This document shows positions 19,231 through 31,164 of a DNA stretch of 64,000 nt, piece after piece. A program made the position numbers and the translations under genes. Position 1 is the first letter of the stretch. Every line of letters begins with the position of its first letter. The stretch spans positions 16,140,666 to 16,204,665 of the forward strand of contig JAPTYO010000005.1 in assembly GCA_036873135.1 (NCBI GenBank). Direction: 5' to 3'. A model generated the notes under the pieces. That model made no database searches. It saw nothing but the letters and a program-made list of their open reading frames with translations, and was not told the origin of the DNA. This DNA comes from Clarkia xantiana subsp. parviflora (taxonomy: Eukaryota; Streptophyta; Magnoliopsida; Myrtales; Onagraceae).

Positions 19231-19957
19231 TTAAGTTCTGCGTATCGGGTTGACAAGTCGTCGATCAGAACAGCCAACTCAAGGGTAAATCCTTTCCTTT
19301 GCAATCCGACTGTTTCCATTCGCGATCCGTTTCCTCGTATCTCCTCCGTAATCTCCCTTTGCGTGGACCTGCAAGAAGGGTAAGCTGGGGGTGGTACTGG
19401 CGAACCCTCTCCGATGCTTAAATGAGAATAACGTATAGAGAGAGAAAGTAGAGAGAAGGGAGAGCTCAAATTATGCAAGTAAAATAACTTAGTAAATGAA
19501 TAGGAGTGATGTTCTATTTAAAGGCTCAAAAGAGATTAAGGCGGTTAATGACACCATTAACCCTTAAACGAGCACAGTTAACAAGTAAGGGAGAGATTAA
19601 GCCCTTAATAAACATGGAGAAGGTTCGTGATATTTTCTAAGTGTGGGACGTGCAAAGTGGTAGTCGGATCGTCACAAGGGACGGTTTGAAAGACAGTGTT
19701 CCGGGCGTCGCACACACCCCTTGAACGGGAATATAGCGTGTCGGAAGGAAGTTTGAGGTCGGACCAGCTAGGTCCGATCTCTCCCTTAGGAGAAATCGGA
19801 CCCGGTGAAGTGTCCAGGCAGGCGTTTTTCACTCGTTCGAGCTATTTTTCAGAGGGTGACGTGCTCGGGTCAAAGTTTTAATTTATAATCATCTATGGGG
19901 TAATTAAAACAATACAATCAGAATAGAAACGGGTCTAAATTGAGCGTATATCTATCA
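19231..19957 (-). repeat. Gypsy F LTR, outer start missing
   Basis: A minus-oriented LTR of the A/B/C/D family, recognised by 'gaaccctctccgatgc', 'agagagagaaag', a palindrome block near 19755-19800 (CGGACCAGCTAGGTCCG) and the end 'gcgtatatctatca'. Copia-4 is inserted close to its start, so the first bases lie outside the window. The adjoining gypsy B gag reads in the opposite direction, so F is a separate insertion into B; I cannot tell whether it is a solo LTR or the end of a longer element. Confidence 0.75.
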
Positions 19958-20300
19958 GCAACCACCAAGGAAAGGAGACAGCGCGGATAAACAATTGAAG
20001 AGAAAGAAGAGGAGTTCAAAGAAGAGGAAGAAAAAACGGCAGAGGGAGGGGTGAACTTTAACTTCACATCTCTCAGTGTCAAGGTCAAAGATGTATAAGG
20101 AAGTATTGATCAAAGAGTTGCCATAGTACAAAGGAGAAAGAAGAGCTTTTGTGGGCAAAGATGCCAAGGAATGGTGTGAATACCATGAAACATGGGGGCA
20201 CAAGACAAACGACTGCATGGTGCTAAATATTGAGATTTAAGAAAAATGATTCACAAGGGAGAACTTGAGAGCTACACAGCTCTTGAAATAGCTCAGCGCC
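19958..20300 (+). pseudogene. Gypsy B second-gag remnant
   Basis: Frame fragments encode GGVNFNFTSLSV and then WCEYHETWGHKTNDC, matching the end of the gypsy A second gag including its CX2HX4HX4C knuckle. Stops and a frameshift (near 20090-20130) make it a relic. It shows that B reads on the plus strand and shares the gag2 arrangement; the 5' part of B lies left of the window beyond F. Confidence 0.85.
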
Positions 20301-20606
20301 ATTAAGACAACACCCCCGACAAAGACAACCATATCCTTGGATTTATCTTTTATCTAAAGCATATCTATCTCTCTTAGTTTCTTAAAAAGACTCCGCATGA
20401 GGAAAAACCTCATCAATTTTTTCCAACTTTTCTACTATGCATCATTTTTCCCTAAAGGATGTTTTGAGACTCCAATAGCATTTTTTTTATAAATAATGCA
20501 TGCATGCATCCAATGAAATAAATGTTCGTCCCAACACTTACAAGTCCAGATGATATCCTCATTGAACTAGCCTTACTCAGATATGACACCCAAGTGTATG
20601 TCACTT
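20301..20606 (+). other. Gypsy B spacer between gag2 and array
   Basis: No coding frame or repeat seen. By comparison with gypsy A it is the untranslated region before the tandem array. Confidence 0.5.
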
Positions 20607-21030
20607 TCGACGCCCCCAAGAGCGTATCTTGTGAACACTTTCGACGCCCCCAAGAGCATATCTTGCGAACACTTTCGACGCCCCCAAGAGCGTGTCTTGC
20701 AAACACTTTCGACGCCCCAATAGCGTGTCTTGCGAACACTTTCAACACCCCCAAGAGTGTATCTTTCGAACACTATCGACGCCCCCAAAAGCGTATATTG
20801 CGAACACTTTTCGACACCCCCAAGAGCGTATCTTGCGATCACTTTCGACGCCCCCAAGAACTTATCTTGCGATCACACGATCACTTTCAATGCCTACAAG
20901 AGCGTATCTTGAAAACAGTTTTAAAACGTCCCCAGGAGCATATCCAACGCACACACTAGACGCCCCTAGGAGCGTATCATAGGAAAAAATTTACAACATC
21001 CCCAACAACGTATCTTGAGAAAACCTTCTT
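20607..21030. repeat. 34-bp minisatellite, gypsy B
   Basis: About twelve diverging copies of TTTCGACGCCCCCAAGAGCG followed by TATCTTGCGAACAC. On the minus strand the core is the same as in the gypsy A array, but the hairpin spacer is replaced by about 8 bp. Later copies are increasingly mutated. Confidence 0.92.
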
Positions 21031-21467
21031 TTATACAAGTAAGGTTATATGATATAGACAAGTATGACTATGATGACAATACAGGTATGATAAAATTGGA
21101 GGATGACAAGAAAGATACTCCAACAAAGATATTATCTACAAGGATTGAACTTGTGATAAAATGATAAAAAGTACTACGATGGACAAGCATGCCATTCTAC
21201 AACACGCAAGCATGGGAATGGATGCAATCCCCCAAGCATAGACAACGTGGAAAAACAACCATGACAACAAAGGTACCGAAACATAACAAGTTGTAAAGAT
21301 AACCATACTAAGCAGTCAAGACATGTAAGATGAGGGATAAGAAAGCTACGACACATACGTCTAGTAGCAAACCACAAGCACCCAAGTATCAAGTTATGAA
21401 AACAAACTCGACCCAACACGGGGAGGAAAGCAAAGAAATATATACAAACGATAAAGGAGGTGAATGA
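21031..21467 (-). other. Gypsy B antisense-gene 3' region
   Basis: Sequence between the array and the antisense gene's stop. Nothing recognisable. Confidence 0.4.
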
Positions 21468-21709
21468 TCAACCGGACGCCTCGTGAGAATCCTCAAGATC
21501 TTGATGCTCAGAGGAGGTCCCACCAATAGAACTGGAAGAAGAGGAGGAGGAACTAGACTTGTCTATATCATCTGGAATAATGATCTCACACGCGGGGATA
21601 GGAACCGCATTTTCAGCAACTGCAGCTTGTCCCATCAATACAACGACATAGCCTTTGGCAAATTCAGAAAAATCACCCAAATATCCAAAGGGGAACGTCG
21701 GCATGAGGT
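21468..21709 (-). pseudogene. Gypsy B antisense gene, C-terminal end
   Basis: Encodes TFPFGYLGDFSEFAKGYVVV, a Ser run and an acidic end, aligning with the last ~80 residues of the gypsy A antisense protein (QFPFGDLGDFGPYAAGYATV). The gene continues at 43420 on the far side of Copia-3, which inserted here with a GAGGT duplication. Confidence 0.9.
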
Positions 21710-22307
21710 TGATAGATTACGGGGAGTAATCACTACGGATACTAAAACCATGGTACATGCTAGTAATCAAAATTACGCAGCGGAAGATTCACACATACCT
21801 CAACAGTAGTCTGTAGTCCCATGATTCATGTAGGAGGGAATTCACGATCCTCCGGTCGGCACCCGTAGAGGTTCTTGTGAAGGAAGCCCTACGCGGTATA
21901 TTCTCCATATCAAAGCCTCAGATCGATTCTTGGCAAGGAACGGATCTCGGGAGTGTTTTCTTGAAGGCAAATTGGCACACCCTTGGTGGTTGTGGTGGGT
22001 CGGCCGAAGTGGTGATGCTATGGGGGAAGGTTTTTCTCTCAATTCACCACTTAAAGGGAATTATGATTAACCCTAATAAAATCCCTAACACCCCATATAT
22101 AGAGGAGTAAAGTGGCCAAAAGTCCACCTTACCCCTCACCACTAATTCGGACAATCACATGTATAGGGAGGCCCAATTTTGGGCCTCTCATTTCAATTGG
22201 GATTTGGATCTCGACCAATGTCCTAATCTGACATGTACCCAATTAACTTAGGTAACATATACATATAATGGGCTTCCATTTACAGCGCCCATCACCATAT
22301 GCTTACA
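21710..22307 (-). repeat. Copia-3 3' LTR
   Basis: 598 bp; minus-strand TGTAAGCATATGG...CTATCA. The polypurine tract (GAGTGGGAGC on minus, 22308-22317) abuts it. Twin of 42819-43419. Confidence 0.92.
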
Positions 22308-23459
22308 GCTCCCACTCGCCGGAATGGGAGGGTGCCTGTTAATGTATTGTCGTCCAAATCTGCATCAACATTTCACTCCTTTGATCTCGTCCTTGCGTCC
22401 GAATAGTTCATACGAGGTTTGCCGTGCGACCGGGGGACACGACAGGCATCGTGTTACTCATCTGTTAGGAGTGTTGTAGCGCCCGCTGAACGTTGATTCC
22501 CTTTTATCCAATAAACCTGTTATAAACAACATTTATATATAGTGTCGCGCTGTATCCTAGGTCAACTAATAATTCTCCTTTTGCCTAGTTTCCACATAGG
22601 AACACTTCTCTAAGGCATCCGTACAAGTATTCACAACCTTCAACTATATCCGGTTGGTGGCCACCTAATGAATACAAGAGTCGGTGAATTACAGGTAAAC
22701 TTGACCATCCCCATCGCTCATACCTTATTCAAACCCAACCGATTTCCAAAGACGTGGTGACTGGGCCTTTTTGTTTAGCACTACGCTCGTACGCCGTAAC
22801 ATTGAGCCTGACCTTAGATATGAGTTCTGAGTCCGTAAGGATACTTTGGGTGCCTCTTCATAAGGCTGCCGGGATCAATCACATACTCGAGGTGAAGAAG
22901 TTTGCGCCCGCTAGAATCACGAGGATTCTTATCTAGCACAATTGAGTTGTGACCCCGTGGTCGAACATGGCACGCGTAGTATGAAGCACGCGTCGATAGC
23001 ATATTGAACGTTTAAGTTGACAGGAATGGAATATGACAATCATGTTATCGCAGATTCTCATCTGGCCCAGAATGTGGATTAATGACAAACAAAGTTCATC
23101 ACGACGATTTGGAAAACGAAGATCATGTCGAGTTACTTCGAGACTAGATGATCGTCTTGCGTAATCAGGTTTATCCCCTGACTCTTAGCCAATCTTGCTT
23201 GGTAGAGGCCTCCCTCCACCGCAAGATGACCGTACCTTTGTGACGAGGTAAGGCCCACATTCGACATTCGACATAGTTTTGGCAGAGGATTGCGTCCTCC
23301 TACGACTTAGTTTATAGACTGTAAATCTGATGTATTCAAACCTTATGACGTCGATTGATCATAAACTCAATTGCAATTCTTTCGTTTCATAAATGTAACT
23401 TTCAATTATCAAAATGTTATCACAGATACATGCCACTTTTAAACCCTACACAATCCAAG
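22308..23459 (-). other. Copia-3 3' untranslated region
   Basis: Non-coding stretch between the RNase H end and the 3' LTR. It is the reverse complement of Copia-5 60677-61728 along its length (shared 'cctaggatacag', 'cacgcgtcgatag/tgaagaagcatcc' blocks), which confirms the family relation. Confidence 0.75.
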
Positions 23460-25650
23460 CAGTTTTAAATGCTTTTCGAATATCTCCCCACATAGTGGTT
23501 TAGTTAATGGGTCCGCAACCATCTTATCAGTGGACAAGTATTCCAAAGTGATTATATTGTCTTCTACCATAGATTTAGCATAAAAGTATTTCACATCAAT
23601 GTGTATGGTTCTACTATGGTACTTTGGGTTCTTTACTTCTGCAATGGCTGCCTAACTATCAGAGAACACCTTCACAGGTTTACACCTGACATCGTTATAG
23701 AGTAGCGCAAAAAGAAGCCTTTTTCAGCTAGACCGCTTCTTGTCCGTTCTTGGAGAGGGCTACGAATTCTGATTCCATCGTGGACATCGCCACACAGGTT
23801 TTCTTCTTGCTCGTCCATGAAATGGCGGCATTAACAAGGAGAAACACTCCTCCTGTGGTGGACTTACGATCATCCGGATCACTGCCATGGTCGGCGTCAC
23901 TGTAACCGGTCAATTCTAACTTCCCGCCCTCATAGCACAGTGCGTAGTCGGCAGTACCTTTCAGATGACAAATAATTCGTTTTACATCCTTTAATTGTTG
24001 ATAGCCAGGATCTGATTGGAAACGTGCTACTAGGCCTATGGCTTAACAGATATCCTAACGGGTGCATTGCATGGCGTACATCAAACTACCGACCATGCTT
24101 AAATACTCTGCACCCTTCATTTGTTCTCGCTCTGCCAGGTTCTTGGGGCCGTAACGTTTTGACAGAGCGCACCCAAACACCACCGGCGTATCCACGGGTT
24201 TGGCATCCTGTAATCTGAACCTTTTCAACAGTTTGTTGATATAGGTTTCTTGAGACAGACATAATTTCCGGGTAGCCCGATCTCTAGCAGTTTTAATTCT
24301 TAAGATGTACGTGGCTTCTCCAATGTCTTTCATCTCAAATACAGATACCAACCATGACTTTGACTTGTTCATAAAACTCACGTCGTTTGCGGCAATGAGT
24401 ATGTCGTCCATGTAGAAGGTTAAGATGACAAACTTAGACCCGTATGTCTTATAATACACGCACGGATCCTCGTGAAGATTCACGAATCCGTTTCCTACGA
24501 TTTCCTCGTGGAATCTGCGGTACCATTGCAGAGACGACTGTTTAAGACCGTAGATGGACCTTTAGAGTTTACAAACTTTACGTTCGTTACGAGGAGTAAT
24601 AAAACCCTCTGGTTGCTCCATGTAGATATCTTCCTCTAGGTTTCCGTGTTGAAATGCGTTCTTAACATCCATTTGGTGCAGCTCGAGGTCGAGTCCTACG
24701 ACCAGGACCATAATTGGCCCTTACCGTGGTTTTACGCACAGTCGATGAGTTTATTTTGTCAACGTCAACTCCGTGAAATTGGGTATGTCCTTTCGCAACA
24801 AGTCGGGTTTCGCACCGCCCGACCTTTTCCATCAGTGGTGAGCCTCTTTCAGGACTCACCTTATCCTTGTGCCGCTCAGGTTAGCAGGTAAATCAACTAC
24901 ATACTATAATGGCTTTCATTTAGGCGATCTCTCTCTTTTATTGTTTTCCTCCATTTCTCAAATTTAGGTCTTTCCAATGCTCACTAACAGTCGTTAGAGT
25001 GAGTTTATCACCCTATTCGATGGGTTTGATGCCTTGAATTTCGTCTAGGCTTGATAATCCCATCTTTAGTCTGAAAGTATCTCCCCCTCGGAATAATGCC
25101 ACTTATCGGAGCATCACTTCCATTGGGAATAAGAGCAGTGCTTAAACCATGACCTACAACTGGCCTCTTGGTCTCGTGGTTTTATTTCCGAGATGAATTC
25201 CTTGATCACTAGGACCTGGAACTAAGTTCGTCTGATCACTCCCACTGGAAACAATGGGTAGTGTAGGCAGTTGTGGCATTCCTGGTTTAGCAATTTGAAT
25301 ATCAGGTTCTACTTGATTCATCTCTACGGCAACAGTGATCTCATGTGGTAGGGTTTAATCCTCCCACTGGATTTACTATGAAAATGTTTCCATTATCATT
25401 TACCATGTCATTCACTTGAATTGTTGCCGGTTCAAATCTCTCCCACTCGAATTAGGTGGGACCTGATTGTCAGTGTTACTGCTTTGGTTTGATCAAGACT
25501 ACATCAGTTTGAAACTGACCATGCATTGGAAATTCGTCCTCAAGTGATGTAATTTCTCATGTTCGACCACGACACCATTTTTAAAAGCTTTAAACAGGCA
25601 TTTTCTAAGAGTAGGTAACGTACTCTTGTCCTAAATACTTGTTTAGTGCG
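23460..25650 (-). pseudogene. Copia-3 integrase-RT linker, RT and RNase H remnants
   Basis: Minus-strand pieces: a linker rich in the same motifs as Copia-5 49303-49690 (25650-24950), an RT start fragment (24859-24662), an RT core with YMDDILIAAND and YINKLLKRFRLQDAKPVDTP (24483-24055), and RNase H (23913-23728, DADHGSDPDDRKSTTGGVFL, continuing to ADPLTKPL near 23490). Frames are repeatedly broken. Confidence 0.88.
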
Positions 25651-26760
25651 CAATTTAATGTCGCATGATGATATGATTCAACACATCATCATTCCTTAAC
25701 TTTTATGGCGACGTGTCTTACCGATTTCATTGGAACACAGTTTACATACATGTGAATCATCCCTCTTCATCCCATAGTTAATATCTGATAGAATGACTCC
25801 AACATTGTGTTTACGAACTGTGCGTCTTGAAGTGTTTTATTTGATTTGAATGCTTAGCCTGACTTATCGTTCAAGGCGTATGGTAAGAAAATCGTTGTAA
25901 CCGACTTTATCCTTATTCGTTTGCAAACTTATCCAGAGATTTTATCCCATCTCTGAATTGAGCATTTTGGATTTTCACCTTATGCGTCAGTTGATACTTT
26001 TACAAGGTCGTGGTAGCTTCCGAAGCCTACTTCTTACCGATGTAAACGTTATCAATAAGTCGTTTCCGAAGGAATGCGAACGAAAATTCTGCACTTCATT
26101 ATTTAGACACTTCATCATTAAACTCATATATTGAAACGATGTGTTCCGTCTTTCGAAGTCCACACGCACGTAGCGCTATTTACCGAAGTTTTGACCCTTG
26201 GTTAAATCGTTTCACTTCTGAACTTAATTCAATTTAATCCAATCGGTTTCACACATAATCATTATTACTGATTATTTCATTCAATGGAGTACTAACAAAT
26301 AAAAAAAATACTAAATCTTTCGATCTAGCTACGCAATCAATGTGTATGTTCAGTTCAGTTGTCTCGAATGAGATGACGGAGTACGTGAATCGTTTCGTTT
26401 TATTCGACCACTTTTACCTGGCCGAAATTTCGTTTCAGATTGATCCTGTTTAACCGGGTCGATTAATTTTGACAAGTAGATCACATTTGGAATCGAACGG
26501 AAACTATTGTGACGTAGATCACATTTTCTTGACTCTATTTTCTTCGGAATATCGCACAAGCGGGTAGAGAGGCGTACCTTTGTGACGATCTCGTCCTCTA
26601 TCGAGTTCTCGAGACGCGTCATGATTTCCATCCCCCTTCTTATTAGGAAGGATTTATGACGATCTCGGCCTTTATCGTGTTCTCGAGACGTGTTTTGATT
26701 TCCATGCCCCCTATTTTAGAGAAGCTTAATACATAGACGAAAATATGATTTTGTTAGATT
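25651..26760 (-). other. Copia-3 degenerate internal sequence
   Basis: No readable domain. Positions 26200-26480 are the reverse complement of Copia-5 48370-48650, so this is older copia internal DNA. A ~90-bp block around 26550-26640 repeats partially at 26650-26710 ('acgatctcg...ctcgagacgtg..tgatttccat'). Confidence 0.6.
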
Positions 26761-26770
26761 TAAGCAAGTT

Positions 26771-28020
26771 CACGTTATGTGATAATATTTTATGAGAGTA
26801 AGGATTACGAGTCCTGGTCTCGTTTTACTTATCCTTCAGACTGTGTCTTTTTGTTCGTGTCTCCTTTTATGGAGCTTTTTGGAGAAAAAATCCATAGCAT
26901 ATACTTTATAAAGCATATATTTGGGTTCCACTTCATTATTTTCTCTTCCCTCATCTTTTCTAGAGCATTTTCTCTCCTCCTTTTCTAGAGCACCTCCCCC
27001 CTTCTTCAACCTAGGTTTCCTTCTCCTCCTCCTCTTTCAATTTTTCCACACAATCAACCTAACCAAGTCACCACACTTCACATGGAGCTCTCTTAGGTTT
27101 ATTTGGGGTGGAATTTTTGTTTACCTTTGTGGGTTTGAACCTAGGCCAGCTGGATTTGGGGCGGCTCGTGGCGGGTGTGGGAGGCTCGGCGGCAGTGACG
27201 GGGCTCGGCGGCGGCGGCGGGCAAGGTCGGGGGGTGCAGCTGGAAAGGTCGGCTCTGGACGAGGCCATGGGTGGTGGCGACGGCGACGGGAGCTCCTCCC
27301 GGTGGTGATGGCGTCCTCCGGTTGTCGTGGGTCCTCCGGCGGCTGGTCTATATCGGACCGGTTTTTTGACCGGTTCGGTTTCATTTCTTCGAAGGTTTGA
27401 TTTTCTAGCCCCTCCTCTCTTGTGTGTCCTCCATTGATTCTATGAAAGCCAAGGTCTTGCCATAGATAGTTGAGTTGCTTCATTGTGTATTGTTGATTAG
27501 AAGTGGAAGATTGTCTTTGTTGTTGAGCTCGAGAAGATTTTTGAGGTGAGTATTTGGTATAGATATTGCCCCCTTAGGAACTTGGTAGGTGTTTGTTGTT
27601 TGGGTGCCTTAGTACCATGCTTAGGTCACCCCTTGCTTGTATAGATCATATATGCTCTCATGGAGGATATTTGGCTCCTTCCTTTCATTACCTTAGGCAA
27701 TGTTGAGATGATTTTATTTGTCTTCCCTTCTAGGAATATTTTCCATGCTTTGTCCATCATAGTCCCTCCCTTTGACAAGTAGTATCGTCCATGCACGTGT
27801 ATTTTGCCCCCGTAGTAAGCATTTGATCTTTATGAACTTTGGGACGTACCCTTGGGTAGGTTGGTCTTGATGAATTTGCATCGTGTCATGACCGACCACC
27901 AATTTTTTTGGCGGGACGATGTTTTTTCCTGACGGACCGCTGTTTTTTCTTTCTCCTTGCCATGTGTGTTTTTGGGGCTCCTATCGGGCTAAGGAGCTAC
28001 GTTCTATTTCTGCTTCAAAA
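26771..28020 (+). other. Putative promoter and 5' UTR of the gypsy C antisense gene
   Basis: A TATA-like ACTTTATAAAG lies at about 26905-26915, followed by a CT-rich stretch and a GC-rich block (27130-27350). No conserved protein is encoded. The arrangement parallels gypsy A 8268-9769. Confidence 0.45.
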
Positions 28021-31000
28021 TGAGTAAGCCTTCTTCTCCTAAGGCTTCTCGTACTGACATCGCCTCTAATGTTCCCATAGTCCGCTTCCCGCATAAGAGG
28101 TTTTTTTATGCGAAGGCGGTTTTCGCATCCCGACCAGAGTTCGGACAATGTCTCTGAGACGTCTAATCCTCAGTCGGACACAGAGGTCGAGTTGCGGCCT
28201 ATCCTGGAGGATGATCTGGCCTTTCTTTGTGACCATGTGTTCTCATTTGAGACCTATAGTAAGAAATCGTTGAACTTGAAAATGTATCTTTTCCATGCTA
28301 AGCTAGCTGGGTTGTTTGGCATGGGAAAATCATTTTACCCCTCCGCCATGCCATACCGTTATGGTGGCAGCTCCATTACTCCTCCTCCGGATGTAATGTC
28401 GATGGTATACATTCATCAGATCAAGACGGGGCTCCGCTTCCCTTACTGTGCCGACCTTCGTGAACTCTGCCAGTATTATCGGATTTCTCCTCTCGAGCTT
28501 GCCCGTTCTGCCATCCGTTCTTGGGTTGGATTTAGGGTGTTGTGCCATCGCCAACATTGGGCTAAACCCTAAATGCTTCTACCGCATCCAGCATGATGGT
28601 GAGTCGAGGTTCTATTCTCTAGTGACCCGATTCCCCCTATTGTCCCAAAAGGGGTTTTCGCATTGGGAACTGCTAAGTGGAATAACAAGCGTCGATTCGT
28701 TCTTGCCTTTGAGGGCGGTAGTGGCCATTGGGAGAAATACTACTTTTTCCTTGAAGGTCAGGACGTTTCTTGGTCCCTGGATACACCTATGTTGACGGAT
28801 GCGCGTCCCGACTTTTCCGAATTTTCCACTTCCGATAGGCAGACCCTGAAGCTGATATATATTGAAAACACGACGGCCTCCTTCAGGTCCATACATCGCA
28901 TTTCAGAAGAGGAGCTGTCTGCCACAGTGATTCGAACGGCGCCTTGCGTTTTACCCTTGGTATGCAAGCCTTTGAGTCTTTGATACTTGTAACTTTCTTG
29001 CTTTGTCTTGTAGGTTGGTTTCAATATCGACCTTCCCTGTTTCAGGAGGATGATGATGCTGGTGAGGACGCCCCTTCCGAGAGGGAGACTTCGATCATTT
29101 CTCATATTCCTTTGCCCGTGGCAGAGACTCCTGCTACCATTTCACTGTCGTCTGGGGCTGTGAAACCTTCCTCCGGTACCGTGTTTGTTATGTTTTCTTT
29201 TATTTTTCTCCTTATTTTGCTTATGTTGTATTCACTCATGTTTTGTTTATTTTCAAGAAGTTCCCCCTCTATCTCTGCCGTGTAGATCTTGGCTAAGATA
29301 AGGTCGAAGAGGTCTAGCTTGGAGGTGATGGGCTTCGCTGTGGCCGTTAGGCCCTTTAACGACGAACAAACGGTGAATAGGGGCACTGGGCCCTCAATGG
29401 AGGTCAAGATGACCCAGGCGAAGGGTCTTGAAAGAGGGAGTCCCGATGATGAAAGGTCCCGACAGAGTCGGTCCCGATAGGTGAGCTGGATGCTCCCGAT
29501 GAGATGCCTTTAAGTAGGCCCCGATGAAGAATCCCTGAGAACGATTGGCCCTGTCACGATGACGAGGGGCCCTGAGCGGTGACACAACGAGATAACTCTG
29601 GAGTCCCCGATATTAGTCAGGACTTGCTATCAGAGGATGAGGCCGAGATACGCGGGGAGAAGCCGAGATACGCGGAGCGTGGCCGAGATACGCGGGGCGT
29701 GGCCGAGATAAGCGAGATCATGGCCTAGATAGGAGGGATCGTGCCCGAGATACGCGGAATACGGGCTAACCACCCCAACGGTTCACCAGGTAACTGAGGT
29801 ACCTCTCCGCCTATAAAAGGGCAGAGGTTACCTCAGAACACATTACGTTTTGATACACGCTACTTGAGATTACTGCTTGCCAGTCCATACGTGATACTCA
29901 TTTAAGCATCGGAGAGGTATTCTGGGTCACCGCCCGGTCTATCCCCTCTTGCAGGATTACGTGGAGCGAAGGAGCTGGGATCGCCGTCAAAGATCGTTCC
30001 GGAGTTCCACCGTGATCCAACAGGAGGAAGAGGCCCCTGTTTCTAAGGCTCAGAAGATAGACTCGTTCCTTTCTCCCTCCAGGTCCTCCTCTTGTCCTAA
30101 AGAGAGAGAGGTCACTGTTGAGGATATCGCTGATGGTTCTCTCATTGCCATGGAGAATAAGAAGGCTTCAGATGATGCTGACGAGTCTTTTTCTCCTCGC
30201 CCCATCTCCCCCCCCCCCCCCCCCCCCGAGGGGCGCTTCCTCCGATGATAGACCTCCCGTGCCAGGTACATGGCGACTTTGTCTTCTTGTATATGTGTAT
30301 TTATCTTGCCCTTGTCACGCCTCATATTTGTTTTTCAGGTAGGATAAAGTTGCCTTTGATCTTTCCCGAGGACCTTATATGTTCCATCGATGGTGATGTT
30401 AGGGGTAATTCTTGGTTGCCCTTCCAAAATGCTGATCGGCAACTTTATGACCTATCCGCCTCCCTTACCATTTCGGAAGTTGCTATTCCAATAATGAACT
30501 TCATTATTCCTCCAGCCGATCGATCTCTTCCTCCCACCGACCTTGAGGAGATTCATCATTGCGTGAAGGGTGCCTTGTCTCAATTTGCTCCTGTGAGTGC
30601 ATACACTATGTTTTACCTTGTTTTGTTCGATCTTCAATTTTATCTTGACTCTTGCTTCTTTTTGTAGGGCATATCTTCTGTTGTTAACATTTGCTCTCAT
30701 TTGTTTAACGTTGGCCGTGAACGGGATATGCTTCGGGAGATGGTTGTGACGCTCGAGTATACACAGAAGGTCCTTGAGTCTACTCAGAAAATCACCGAAG
30801 AGCGGCTGCGCGAGGAGAATGAGGAGCTCAGGGTGTCGGAGGCTACCCTGGCTAGTTGTTTGACTGTTCTTCAGGAGGAACTTGATGATGTTCGTGCCGA
30901 CCGAGCGGATGAGGCTTTGACTGCGTACTTGAAGATGAAGAATGCTCTTCGGGATGCCCGAGAGGAGGGTAGGTTGTCTAGCCTGAAGGAAGGTGAGGCT

Positions 31001-31150
31001 CTTGGAGTTGAGAAAGGAAAAGTTGTTGGAGTCCAGGAGTTTCTAGCTTCCGAAGAGTTTTCTACCCATGCTGAGAAGCACTGCCAGAGTTTTATGAACA
31101 CCATCGGTGTGAACATGGTTGAGACGGTCTATTCGGACGATCTATATTTT
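28021..31150 (+). pseudogene. Gypsy C antisense gene (Transposase_28-like), broken
   Basis: Begins ATGAGTAAGCC, like copies A and B (ATGAGT). Contains LRFPYCADLRELCQYYRISP and RSWVGFRVLCH, then FSEFSTSDRQTLKLI, a Ser/Pro-rich part with a 20-C homopolymer (30208-30227, a proline run) and a coiled coil (30700-31000). GT-AG introns at 28960-29045, 29176-29257, 30266-30338 and 30593-30667 correspond to introns 2-5 of copy A. A frameshift near 28120, another near 28560 and a solo LTR (29326-30022) inactivate it. Confidence 0.85.
29326..30022 (+). mobile_element. Solo LTR inside gypsy C antisense gene
   Basis: 697 bp with TG...CA ends and GGAGG on both sides (29321-29325 and 30023-30027). It shows the family's plus-strand landmarks: TATAAAAGG near 29812, 'ctcatttaagcatcggagagg', and end 'gatccaaca'. 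It contains about four to five copies of a ~20-bp unit GGCCGAGATACGCGGGGCGT (29640-29760). Confidence 0.88.
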
Positions 31151-31164
31151 CAGGACTTACATTC

